A stretch of 42,156 nt of DNA, from contig CANJCO010000044.1 in assembly GCA_947473045.1 (NCBI GenBank), positions 1-42,156 of the forward strand. Direction: 5' to 3'. The stretch comes from Myxococcales bacterium (GTDB lineage: Bacteria; Myxococcota_A; Polyangia; Polyangiales; Polyangiaceae). The notes below the pieces were generated by a model that was given only the letters and a program-made list of their open reading frames with translations, was not told the origin of the DNA and made no database searches. This document shows, piece by piece, positions 7,694-14,986 of the stretch; position 1 is the first letter of the stretch, and each line of letters starts with the position of its first letter. A program made the translations under genes and the position numbers.

Positions 7694-9250
7694 TCAGGCA
7701 AGTCCGAGTTTAAGTATCTTCCCCGTTGCGGTTCGCGGCAGCTCGCCGCGCAGCTCGATGAAGCGCGGAACCATGAACGGGTCGAGACGCAAGCGGCAAT
7801 GACGCTCCACGTCCCGCGCCGTGAGCGTCGACCCACTCTCGAGGACCACGAAGGCCTTGATGGCTTGACCTAGCAACGCGTCGGCGACACCTACGACGGC
7901 GACCTCGCGCACACCCTCGAGGTCGACGATGGCCGACTCCACCTCTTTTGGAGCGACCTTCTCACCGCGTGACTTGATAATGTCGTCCATACGAGCGACG
8001 AAGTAGACGTAGCCCTCTTCGTCGAGCCTGCAATAGTCTCCGGTATACAAGACGAGCTCCCCGGCGAGCGGCCCAGGGCGGAGCTTTCGCGCCGTCTCCT
8101 CGGGCTTCTCCCAATACCCGCGCATCACGGTGGCGCCCCGCACGACCAGCTGCCCGACCTCTCCCGGGCCGAGCCTGCGATCTTCCTCGTCGACGACCCA
8201 CACCTCCGTGTTCGGTATGGCGATCCCGACGCTCGTCGGCTTGCGATCAAGGTCTTTGGGAGGCAAGTACGTGCATCGCTTGCACTCCGTGAGCCCGTAC
8301 ATTGAGTAGATGCGCGCGTCCGGAAACAGCTTGGAGAGCATGCCGATGTGCTTCACCGGGAGCGCTGCGGCCGTGTTGGTCACGTAGCGCACGCGCGAAA
8401 AGTCGTACTCGGGCAGCGACTTCATATCGGCCATCATCGCGAAGATCGTGGGCACTCCTGGAAAACCGGTTACGCCTTCGGTGACGACGCGCCGGAGAAC
8501 ATCAGCCGGGTATGCGAACGAGCGCTCCAGAAGCAGCGTAGCGCCCAGCTTGAACGTCATGATCATCTGATACAGGCCGTAGTCGAACGACAGCGGAAGT
8601 ACGGCGAGCACGACGTCGTCGTGACGACTCTCGAGATAGGTTGTAATCGAGGTCGCAGCGGCCTGCATGTTGCGGTGCGTAAGCATCACGCCCTTCGGCT
8701 CACCGGTGCTGCCCGACGTATAGATAATCGCCGCCAGGTCGACGTCGATCGAACGCCGCTCCGGGGCGTTCGCGCCGCCGCCGCGAACTGCGTCTTCGAA
8801 TGGCAGACAGCGCGCCGGGCGAAGCGGCCCCGCGAGCTCGCCAGCGAGCACGACGAGCACCTCGGGCGCGCCGGCGATCGCGGGCATGAACGAAGCTGCG
8901 ACGCGCGCGTCGGCGACCAGCGCCGCGGCGCGACAGTCGCTGAGCATGTAGCTGAACTTCTCGGGCCGCGTCTGCGGATTGACGGCGACAGCCACGCCGC
9001 CCGCCTTGAGGGTCGCCCAGAATGCGATCACCGCCTCGACGCTGTTTTCGAGCAGCAGCATCACCCGATCACCTCGGCAAACCCCGTGCGACTGCAGGGT
9101 GCGCGCCAGCGCGTTCGCGCGCGCGTCGATGTCGGCATACGTGAGCCGCTCCGACTGACAGACGAGCGCGACCTTTTGCGGAAATTTGCTCGCCGCGTCT
9201 TCGAGGTAGTCGTGAAGGAGCGGAACGGCGGCGTTCATTGAATGCTTCAT
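7694..9250 (-). CDS. AMP-forming acyl/amino-acid ligase (ANL superfamily)
   Basis: 518-residue adenylate-forming enzyme. The ATP-binding A3 loop is IIYTSGSTGEPKGVMLTHRN at about residues 175-195. Other landmarks are YSMYGLTECKRC (A5), YTGDYCRLDEEGYVYFVARM (A7) and the catalytic lysine near the end in RTATGKILK (A10). It activates a carboxylate as an acyl-AMP and transfers it to CoA or to the phosphopantetheine of a carrier; the neighbouring carrier gene favours the latter. The overall pattern resembles the ligases found with carrier proteins in exopolysaccharide/exosortase-type loci (from memory). ATG at 9250 overlaps the asparagine-synthase stop as ATGA; an ATG four codons later is the alternative. 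The acid it activates cannot be read by eye. Confidence 0.93.
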   Translation of the reverse strand: MKHSMNAAVPLLHDYLEDAASKFPQKVALVCQSERLTYADIDARANALARTLQSHGVCRGDRVMLLLENSVEAVIAFWATLKAGGVAVAVNPQTRPEKFSYMLSDCRAAALVADARVAASFMPAIAGAPEVLVVLAGELAGPLRPARCLPFEDAVRGGGANAPERRSIDVDLAAIIYTSGSTGEPKGVMLTHRNMQAAATSITTYLESRHDDVVLAVLPLSFDYGLYQMIMTFKLGATLLLERSFAYPADVLRRVVTEGVTGFPGVPTIFAMMADMKSLPEYDFSRVRYVTNTAAALPVKHIGMLSKLFPDARIYSMYGLTECKRCTYLPPKDLDRKPTSVGIAIPNTEVWVVDEEDRRLGPGEVGQLVVRGATVMRGYWEKPEETARKLRPGPLAGELVLYTGDYCRLDEEGYVYFVARMDDIIKSRGEKVAPKEVESAIVDLEGVREVAVVGVADALLGQAIKAFVVLESGSTLTARDVERHCRLRLDPFMVPRFIELRGELPRTATGKILKLGLA

Positions 9251-11238
9251 AGGACTCTATCGATGCAGGTTTTGGGCTCGACCACCGCGGTCGACGGCGA
9301 CGTCCTGACAAACGTGTGGTGGAGCAACTGGGTTGAGAGCGCGCCTACGACTGCCATGTTGTCGGCGTTTGAAAAGCGCTCCGAGCGATCGCTCCTCGCG
9401 CACTTGGCGCGCAAGGGCGCGATCGCGGCGGCGTCGAACACGCCGGCGTCCGCGATGGCTCGGTCCGACATCACCTCTTCCACCCAGTCGGGCACGTTCC
9501 GCCCCGCGAACGCGAGCGCGTCGGGTGCGCGGTAAGGCTGCTTTCGGCGCGCCACGATGGCCTCCGGCAGGTACCGCTCGGCCGCTCGCTTCAGCACGTG
9601 CTTCTCGTCGAGCACGCGCAGTTTGTACGCGTCGGGCAGCGAGTTCGCGAGCGCGAATACATTGGGGTCCAGAAACGGAAAGCGGCCCTCCACCGAGTGC
9701 GCCATCAGCATGCGGTCGCCTTGCGACGACAGGATGTATCCGGCGAGAATGGTGCGCAGCTCGAGGTACTGGTCCTGGGCCAGCGGACTCCATTTTCGAT
9801 ACTCGGTCGGCAACGAGTCGAGCAGCTCGGTCACCGCATCACGCGGTGATGTGTCGGCCTGAAGATTCTTCGAGAAGATGCGTTTAACAGCGCTGGTGCT
9901 CCTCCAACGCGTTTGGTGACCGAATCCGGGCTCGCCGCTGGTGCCCAGCTGCCGGCCGAAGAACTGCCGTGCGATGGCCTGTTGCGCGACCGGTGACCGC
10001 GCGAGGTACGGATAGAGCCGCTCGAGCAGGCGCGGCCGCGACGAGGACGCCGGCTGTCGCGCCCAGAAGCGTCTTACCTTGGCCTCGCGAAACAGGTCGT
10101 AACCGGCAAACAGCTCGTCTGCGCCCTCACCGGTGAGGACGACCTTGATGCCCGCGCGGTGAACGTGCTTGGACAGCAAGTAGAGCGGCGCGGGCGCAGT
10201 GCGCAGCAGCGGCCGCTCGGCGTGCGCGATCACGTCAGGGAAGACGCGCGCGATATCCATGTTTGAAACTGCGACCTCGGTATGGCAACTTCCAAGTCGC
10301 GCGGCCATCATTCGCTGAAATCCGCTCTCGTCGTATTCGCTGTCGTCGAACCGAAGCGAGAACGTTCGCAGCGGTGCTCCGAGCGCGCGCTGCGCCATGG
10401 CCGTGACCAGGGAGCTGTCGAGTCCGCCCGACAGGTAACTTCCCACCGGAACGTCCGCGCGGAGCAGTCGCAGCCGCGTCGCCTGCGCCAGCGCTTCGTC
10501 GACCGCGACCACCGCGTCGTCGATCGAGCCGCGAAAGGCCCGTCCTCCGTTCGAGGGGAAGGCCGGCGTGGCCGGTTGGCGCGTCGTCGACCCATGAGGG
10601 GACTCGACGCGCACGGCGCCCGGCGGCAGCTCGGTCACGCCCACGAACACCGTTTGCGGGGCGACGCTGCTCCAGAACGTGAAGGTCTGGTCGAGACCCA
10701 CCGCGTCGAGGGCGCGCGGAATCGACGGATCAGCGGCGAAGATCGCCTTGATCTCGCTCGCGAAGTGGAGCCGGCCCTGGTGCACGCACACGTAGAGCGG
10801 ACGGACCCCGAGCGGATCGCGCGCCAGGACGAGGACGTGGCGCACGGAGTCCCACAGGCCGATGGCGAACTGCCCATTGAACCGCGAAAACGCTTCGACG
10901 CCCCACTCCTCGTACGCGTGAACGATGACCTCGGTGTCACTACGGGTCTTGAATTGGTGGCCGAGCGCTATGAGACAATCTCTCAGCTCGATGTAGTTGA
11001 ATATCTCTCCGTTGTAGGTAACCCAGACGCTCTCGTCCTCGTTCGACAGCGGTTGCTGGCCGCCGCCAACATCAATGATGGAGAGCCTCGCGTGCGACAG
11101 CCCCGCGCGCGCGTCACGGTAGAGACCGAACTCGTCCGGTCCGCGATGCCGCAGGGCACCAGCCATGCGCAGCAGCGCTTCGCGCGAGGGGCCGCGGGTG
11201 TCGGGTCCGAGCGCTACGATTCCAGCGATGCCGCACAT
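9247..11238 (-). CDS. asnB: Asparagine synthase-like glutamine amidotransferase
   Basis: 663 residues. The N-terminus MCGIAGIV supplies the class-II glutaminase nucleophile Cys2, with RHRGPDEFG and the NGEIFNY signature. The C-terminal synthetase domain has the PP-loop SYLSGGLDSS at about residues 265-275 and the GEGADELFAGYD and GRFPFLDPN signatures. It uses ammonia from glutamine to convert a carboxylate to an amide through an acyl-AMP. Length is in the normal range for this family. In a polysaccharide locus beside a second amidoligase, it may amidate a uronic acid or an acid bound to the polymer rather than aspartate; that is inference from context. It starts three bases after the NadE-like gene and overlaps the ligase gene as ATGA. 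Confidence 0.92.
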   Translation of the reverse strand: MCGIAGIVALGPDTRGPSREALLRMAGALRHRGPDEFGLYRDARAGLSHARLSIIDVGGGQQPLSNEDESVWVTYNGEIFNYIELRDCLIALGHQFKTRSDTEVIVHAYEEWGVEAFSRFNGQFAIGLWDSVRHVLVLARDPLGVRPLYVCVHQGRLHFASEIKAIFAADPSIPRALDAVGLDQTFTFWSSVAPQTVFVGVTELPPGAVRVESPHGSTTRQPATPAFPSNGGRAFRGSIDDAVVAVDEALAQATRLRLLRADVPVGSYLSGGLDSSLVTAMAQRALGAPLRTFSLRFDDSEYDESGFQRMMAARLGSCHTEVAVSNMDIARVFPDVIAHAERPLLRTAPAPLYLLSKHVHRAGIKVVLTGEGADELFAGYDLFREAKVRRFWARQPASSSRPRLLERLYPYLARSPVAQQAIARQFFGRQLGTSGEPGFGHQTRWRSTSAVKRIFSKNLQADTSPRDAVTELLDSLPTEYRKWSPLAQDQYLELRTILAGYILSSQGDRMLMAHSVEGRFPFLDPNVFALANSLPDAYKLRVLDEKHVLKRAAERYLPEAIVARRKQPYRAPDALAFAGRNVPDWVEEVMSDRAIADAGVFDAAAIAPLRAKCARSDRSERFSNADNMAVVGALSTQLLHHTFVRTSPSTAVVEPKTCIDRVL

Positions 11239-11241
11239 GGT

Positions 11242-12324
11242 TCAGACCTCCTCGACCGGGTCGATGAGCATCGGCCGCTGGTGCAGGTAGGTGCTGCCTC
11301 GGCGCTTGGCTGCGATATCGCGGTAGACGCGCTCAACCTGCTCCGGAGAAAGGGCGAGCAGCGGAGCCACATCAACCGCCGCGAGTCCGTGATTGCAGCC
11401 GTAGAGGCAAGCGTCCATGCGGCGAAGGTCGATTGAAAAGTAGAACTCTTCCTGCGTCTGAGGCAGCGAATAAGTGTCGGTTGTCGGCGTCGAGCTGGTT
11501 ATCTCGTGGGGAACTCCGAGGTAGGTCGCCAGGGCGTAGACTTGACTCTTGTACAGGTGCGCGATGGGCTTGACGTCAGCGTCGCCATCGCCGTGTTTCA
11601 CGAAGAAACCCTGATCATACTCCAGCCGGTTGGGCGTTCCGGCGACGGCATACCGAAGCCGGTCTGCGTGGTAGTATTCAATCGTTTTTCGTATGCGCTG
11701 CTTGAAGTTGGTGGCCGCGACGAGCGCTTGATACGCGTCTGTGGGCATGCGCGCCGTCTGCTCCGACCCGTGCGGAGACTGCACTGTCAGTCGATGAATA
11801 TTGAGCCTGTTGTCACCCAAAATGGGTGGCAGGGTGAGCTTGCAGCGCCAGCCCTCTGCGTATTCAGGAAAGACCTCGCGGATGGCTTCGATCTGCCGGG
11901 TGTAACATCCCAGCGCGGTGAGCGCTGGCGCGATGTCCTCGACGACGGTGGCTACGCCGAGCGCGGTCGCCACCATGGTGCCGAGGCGCAGCGCATCGGG
12001 AGATGAATCGCGCTCCGGCATGAGCACACCGAGCACGTTCTCAGACCCGAGGGCGCGGGCGCACAGCGCGGCGACTACGGAGCTGTCGACGCCGCCGGAC
12101 AAGCCCACGACAGCCCCGCGACGGCGCAGCACGCTGCGCACCTGATGGGAGAGCACCTGACAGATATGGGAGGTGACCTGCGCCGGATCGATGACGAGAG
12201 AATCGTACGGCGACTGAATCTCGCGGGGCCCACGAGGAGCGGGGTGCGGTGCGCCGTTACCTCCCAGGCCCGCGGCGGTCGGCTCGCTTACTTCCGGAAT
12301 GTGGTTTGCAACAGGGATCTGCAT
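11242..12324 (-). CDS. NAD synthase-like ammonia-dependent amidoligase
   Basis: 360-residue member of the NadE branch of the PP-loop (N-type ATPase) superfamily. GAVVGLSGGVDSS at residues 70-82 is the ATP pyrophosphatase loop. YAVAGTPNRLEYDQGFFVKH and DGDADVKPIAHLYKSQVY match the NadE deamido-NAD/ATP site. There is no glutaminase domain, so ammonia would come from solution or from the AsnB neighbour. It could be ordinary NAD synthase, but its place at the head of a polysaccharide run suggests a dedicated amidation role. The first 44 residues look unlike the family. The ATG at 12324 shares bases with the divergent start at 12323, and no other ATG, GTG or TTG start lies between it and the catalytic core. 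Confidence 0.85.
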   Translation of the reverse strand: MQIPVANHIPEVSEPTAAGLGGNGAPHPAPRGPREIQSPYDSLVIDPAQVTSHICQVLSHQVRSVLRRRGAVVGLSGGVDSSVVAALCARALGSENVLGVLMPERDSSPDALRLGTMVATALGVATVVEDIAPALTALGCYTRQIEAIREVFPEYAEGWRCKLTLPPILGDNRLNIHRLTVQSPHGSEQTARMPTDAYQALVAATNFKQRIRKTIEYYHADRLRYAVAGTPNRLEYDQGFFVKHGDGDADVKPIAHLYKSQVYALATYLGVPHEITSSTPTTDTYSLPQTQEEFYFSIDLRRMDACLYGCNHGLAAVDVAPLLALSPEQVERVYRDIAAKRRGSTYLHQRPMLIDPVEEV

Positions 12325-13546
12325 GAAACCACTCAGTGCAAATGCCGTGCTCTGCCTCTCCCGCAGGGCCCACGGCGTATCCGTCGATGGAAAGGTATGG
12401 CTGCGCGGCGAGGGCGAGCTGCGGCTCGGCAAACGGGTGCGCATGGACGCACGAGCCGCGCCCATCGAGCTGAACGTCGAGCGCGGCGGCGTGCTCGAGC
12501 TCGGCGACGACGTAGAGATCGGGCCCGGGGCATCGATCGAGGTGCAGCGTCTGGTGACCATCGGCGCCCGCAGTCGCATCGGCGCCTTTAGCAAGACGCT
12601 CGACGGGCACTTTCACGCGCTCGAGGGCGACAGGAGCAGGAGGCCGCCGCCTGGCCGCGTCGTCGTCGAAGATGACGTCGACGTGGGTCCTCACGCGGTG
12701 CTGCTCCCCAACGCGCACATCGGGCGCGGCTCGGCCGTTCGCGCCGGCGCGGTGGTCTCCCGCAGGTTTCCTGACTACTCCTCAATCGGCGGCATCCCCG
12801 CGGCTGTCAGGGGGCGCACGCGACGAAGCGCGGGCGTCGATCTCTCGGTTATCGTCGCAGTGACGGCGAACGGCGCGGGCTTGCAGACGGCCCTGCGTAG
12901 CGCGCTTTCGCAGACGGGACCAAAGTTGGAAGTACACGTCGTCGACGACAGCGAAGGCGGGGGCGCGCGCGACGCAGCGCTGGGCGACGGCGACCGGCGC
13001 GTCTCGTACATGCGGATGCCTCTCCACGAGGTCGGTCGCGCGGCGGTGCCAGCCAATCTCGGACTCGCCGCGGCGCGCGGAGACTTCGTTCATTTTCTTC
13101 CCGACTCCGGGGTGGTGCGGCCGGGCGCGTACGCGGAGCACGTCTCCGCGCTGCGAGACAACCCCGCCGCGACGCTCACCGTGGCGACCATCGCCCGATT
13201 GCGCGACTCGTCCACGCGGACGGGAAAGATTGAGCTGCTGTCGCGCCTGCTGTTTGGTGGCTCGCCTCCAGCGACCTCGGGCAGCATCTACCGGCTGGAG
13301 GCCCTGCTCCGCGCAGGCGGGCATGATCCGCAGGTCGGGCCGGACGCAGACCGCGACTTGCAGCTGCGCGTACTGCGCGCCGGCGGGAGCGTCTCGGTCG
13401 ACGGTCAGCTTGTGAGCTCGCGCGGGCCGGTCCGTCGCAGCAGGCCTGGGGAGCGGATGCTCCGAGCCTACCGCCAGCAGCGCGGCGACGCTGAATTCTG
13501 GGCACTTCGTGTGCTGCGTGGCCTCGATGAGGCAACGTCGTGGTAG
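12323..13546 (+). CDS. Fusion: hexapeptide acyltransferase + glycosyltransferase family 2
   Basis: 407-residue two-domain protein. Residues 1 to about 168 form a left-handed beta-helix of hexapeptide repeats (LELGDDVEIGPGASIEV, VTIGARSRIGAF, VVEDDVDVGPHAVLLPNAHI) ending in SSIGGIPAAVRG, as in O-acetyltransferases of surface sugars. From about 172 it changes to a family-2 glycosyltransferase: VDLSVIVAVTANG, LEVHVVDDSEGG, NLGLAAARGDFVHFLPD and a later DADRDLQLR. An AGGG sequence seven bases before ATG supports this start. A single chain would couple sugar transfer and acylation. The glycosyltransferase half has a weakened DxD position (LPDSG), so its catalytic competence is open. It overlaps the next gene by seven bases. 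Confidence 0.85.
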   Translation: MKPLSANAVLCLSRRAHGVSVDGKVWLRGEGELRLGKRVRMDARAAPIELNVERGGVLELGDDVEIGPGASIEVQRLVTIGARSRIGAFSKTLDGHFHALEGDRSRRPPPGRVVVEDDVDVGPHAVLLPNAHIGRGSAVRAGAVVSRRFPDYSSIGGIPAAVRGRTRRSAGVDLSVIVAVTANGAGLQTALRSALSQTGPKLEVHVVDDSEGGGARDAALGDGDRRVSYMRMPLHEVGRAAVPANLGLAAARGDFVHFLPDSGVVRPGAYAEHVSALRDNPAATLTVATIARLRDSSTRTGKIELLSRLLFGGSPPATSGSIYRLEALLRAGGHDPQVGPDADRDLQLRVLRAGGSVSVDGQLVSSRGPVRRSRPGERMLRAYRQQRGDAEFWALRVLRGLDEATSW

Positions 13547-14115
13547 CGCTCGCCTCCGAAGCCTCGCGCTTCGCACGCCTGCTCGTTGGAAGCCCCCGGG
13601 CGGCACTTGCGCGCGTCTCCCGCGGCCTCGGCGTCGCCCGCGCCGCCTACCAGTTTCGGCGCTGCGATTGCGGCGAGCTTGTGTTCGCGGAGGGGCCCGT
13701 GCGGGTCGTCGCCGACGGTCATCTTACCATCGGCGCAAGAGCCCAATTCTCACGCGGCCTGCTGCAGACCGAGCTCCTGTGCGGCGAGGGCGCGGAGCTC
13801 GTCATTGGGGAGTATGCGCTCGTCAATTATGGATCGTCCTTTCGCGCGCTGAGGAGCGTGCGCGTCGGCGCGCGATGCCGCGTCGGCTCGATGGTGAGCG
13901 TGCGCGATCACGACGGAGATCGCACCGCGCCGGTGCGCATCGGAGACGACGTGTGGCTCGCCCACGGCGCCGCCGTCGAGCCGGGTGTCACGATCGGCGA
14001 CGGTAGCATCGTATCGACTCGAAGCGTGGTGTGCGACGACGTCCCGCCCCGGTCGCTTGCGATCGGCAATCCGGCTACGTCCATTCCGATCGACGCCGTG
14101 CGGCGAAAGCGTTAA
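13540..14115 (+). CDS. Hexapeptide-repeat O-acyltransferase (LbH/WbbJ-like)
   Basis: 191-residue left-handed beta-helix acyltransferase. The helix coils run from about residue 55 (LTIGARAQFSRG) through VIGEYALVNYGSS, VRVGARCRVGSM with the catalytic-type His in VRDHDGD, and RIGDDVWLAHGAAVEPGVTI. It closes with SLAIGNPATSI. This is the pattern of acetyltransferases acting on sugars or sugar nucleotides. The start is GTG at 13540, with AGG eight bases upstream inside the preceding gene. It overlaps that gene by seven bases, so the two are one unit. With the fusion and the two acyltransferase-3 proteins, the locus encodes four acylation enzymes. Confidence 0.9.
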   Translation: MVALASEASRFARLLVGSPRAALARVSRGLGVARAAYQFRRCDCGELVFAEGPVRVVADGHLTIGARAQFSRGLLQTELLCGEGAELVIGEYALVNYGSSFRALRSVRVGARCRVGSMVSVRDHDGDRTAPVRIGDDVWLAHGAAVEPGVTIGDGSIVSTRSVVCDDVPPRSLAIGNPATSIPIDAVRRKR

Positions 14116-14170
14116 TCGCCCGCAGCGCTCCGGTGGCGCCGCTGGCACAACAGGCGCATGCTTGGCGAAC

Positions 14171-14986
14171 ATGCGCCTCGCCCACGTCTCCGACGCCCAC
14201 CTGCTCGACCTCGCCGCGAAGCCCTCGTGGAAAGATCGCGTGGTCAGCGTCGGGCGACCTCTCGACGCGGCGCTTCGGTACGGGAGGCTCCTCGCCGCGC
14301 TGCGAAGGGCCGCGCAGAGCGCCGCGCATGTGCTGATCAGCGGTGATCTGGCCGAGACCGGATCGCTCGGCCAATACGAGTCGCTCGCGATGGCGCTGGA
14401 CGCGAGCGGCCTCGACGCCGGTCGGGTGACCATGTTGCCAGGCAATCACGATCGCTACGACGCGGACGATGCGTGGGAGCGCGCGCTGCGCGGACCACTG
14501 GCGCCGTGGGCGCAAAGTGCCGCGCACTCCGCGCAGCATGTGGCTATCGAGCTGGGGAGCGCGCGACTCGTGGCGTTCGACGCGAGCCGCACCCAGAACA
14601 TTCTCAGGAGCGCCGGACATGTCTGCGACGCGCTGCTTGAAACCCTGGCAGGCGAAGCGCGCGCGGCGGCGGCGGCCGGCAAGCACCTCGTGCTCGCGCT
14701 GCACCACCCTCCCCACCTCAGCGGAGTGCGCGCGTGGCACGCGATGAACGGGCTGCTCGGCGCGCAGAGACTGATCGACATGATGCGCTCCTGGGCGGCG
14801 ACGACCCTGCTTCACGGCCACACGCACACCGAGCGAATGGTCGCGATCGGGCAGCATCGTGCGTATTCGGCGAGCGCCACCGTCTCCGAGGGAGCCCGCG
14901 GCGTCGCCTTTTACGACGTCGGCGAGCGCTCGCTCACCCGCGCCGCGCCGACGAGCCTCGTCAACTCCCGGACCTCGTCGAAGTAG
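14171..14986 (+). CDS. Calcineurin-like metallophosphoesterase
   Basis: 271 residues carrying all metal-binding blocks of the calcineurin-like superfamily in order: HVSDAHL at the N-terminus, ISGDLAE, PGNHDRY, a HHPPH block and LLHGHTHTER near the C-terminus. It should hydrolyse a phosphoester with two metal ions. No signal peptide is evident, so it is cytoplasmic. The family contains UDP-diacylglucosamine hydrolase, cAMP phosphodiesterases and lipid-linked phosphatases; this one cannot be placed further. Its last 26 bases overlap the 3' end of the convergent MMPL transporter gene, a tight tail-to-tail arrangement between the polysaccharide and lipid regions. Confidence 0.9.
   Translation: MRLAHVSDAHLLDLAAKPSWKDRVVSVGRPLDAALRYGRLLAALRRAAQSAAHVLISGDLAETGSLGQYESLAMALDASGLDAGRVTMLPGNHDRYDADDAWERALRGPLAPWAQSAAHSAQHVAIELGSARLVAFDASRTQNILRSAGHVCDALLETLAGEARAAAAAGKHLVLALHHPPHLSGVRAWHAMNGLLGAQRLIDMMRSWAATTLLHGHTHTERMVAIGQHRAYSASATVSEGARGVAFYDVGERSLTRAAPTSLVNSRTSSK

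Noticed and set aside
7387-12324. Exosortase/PEP-CTERM locus, suggested by the ligase, carrier and AsnB-like genes
   Set aside because: No exosortase, PEP-CTERM protein or PrsK/PrsR-like gene is present in the window.
14961-14986. Overlap of the metallophosphoesterase and MMPL 3' ends as a sign of frame error
   Set aside because: Both reading frames end naturally and short tail-to-tail overlaps are common; the convergent stops at 36437-36440 are similar.
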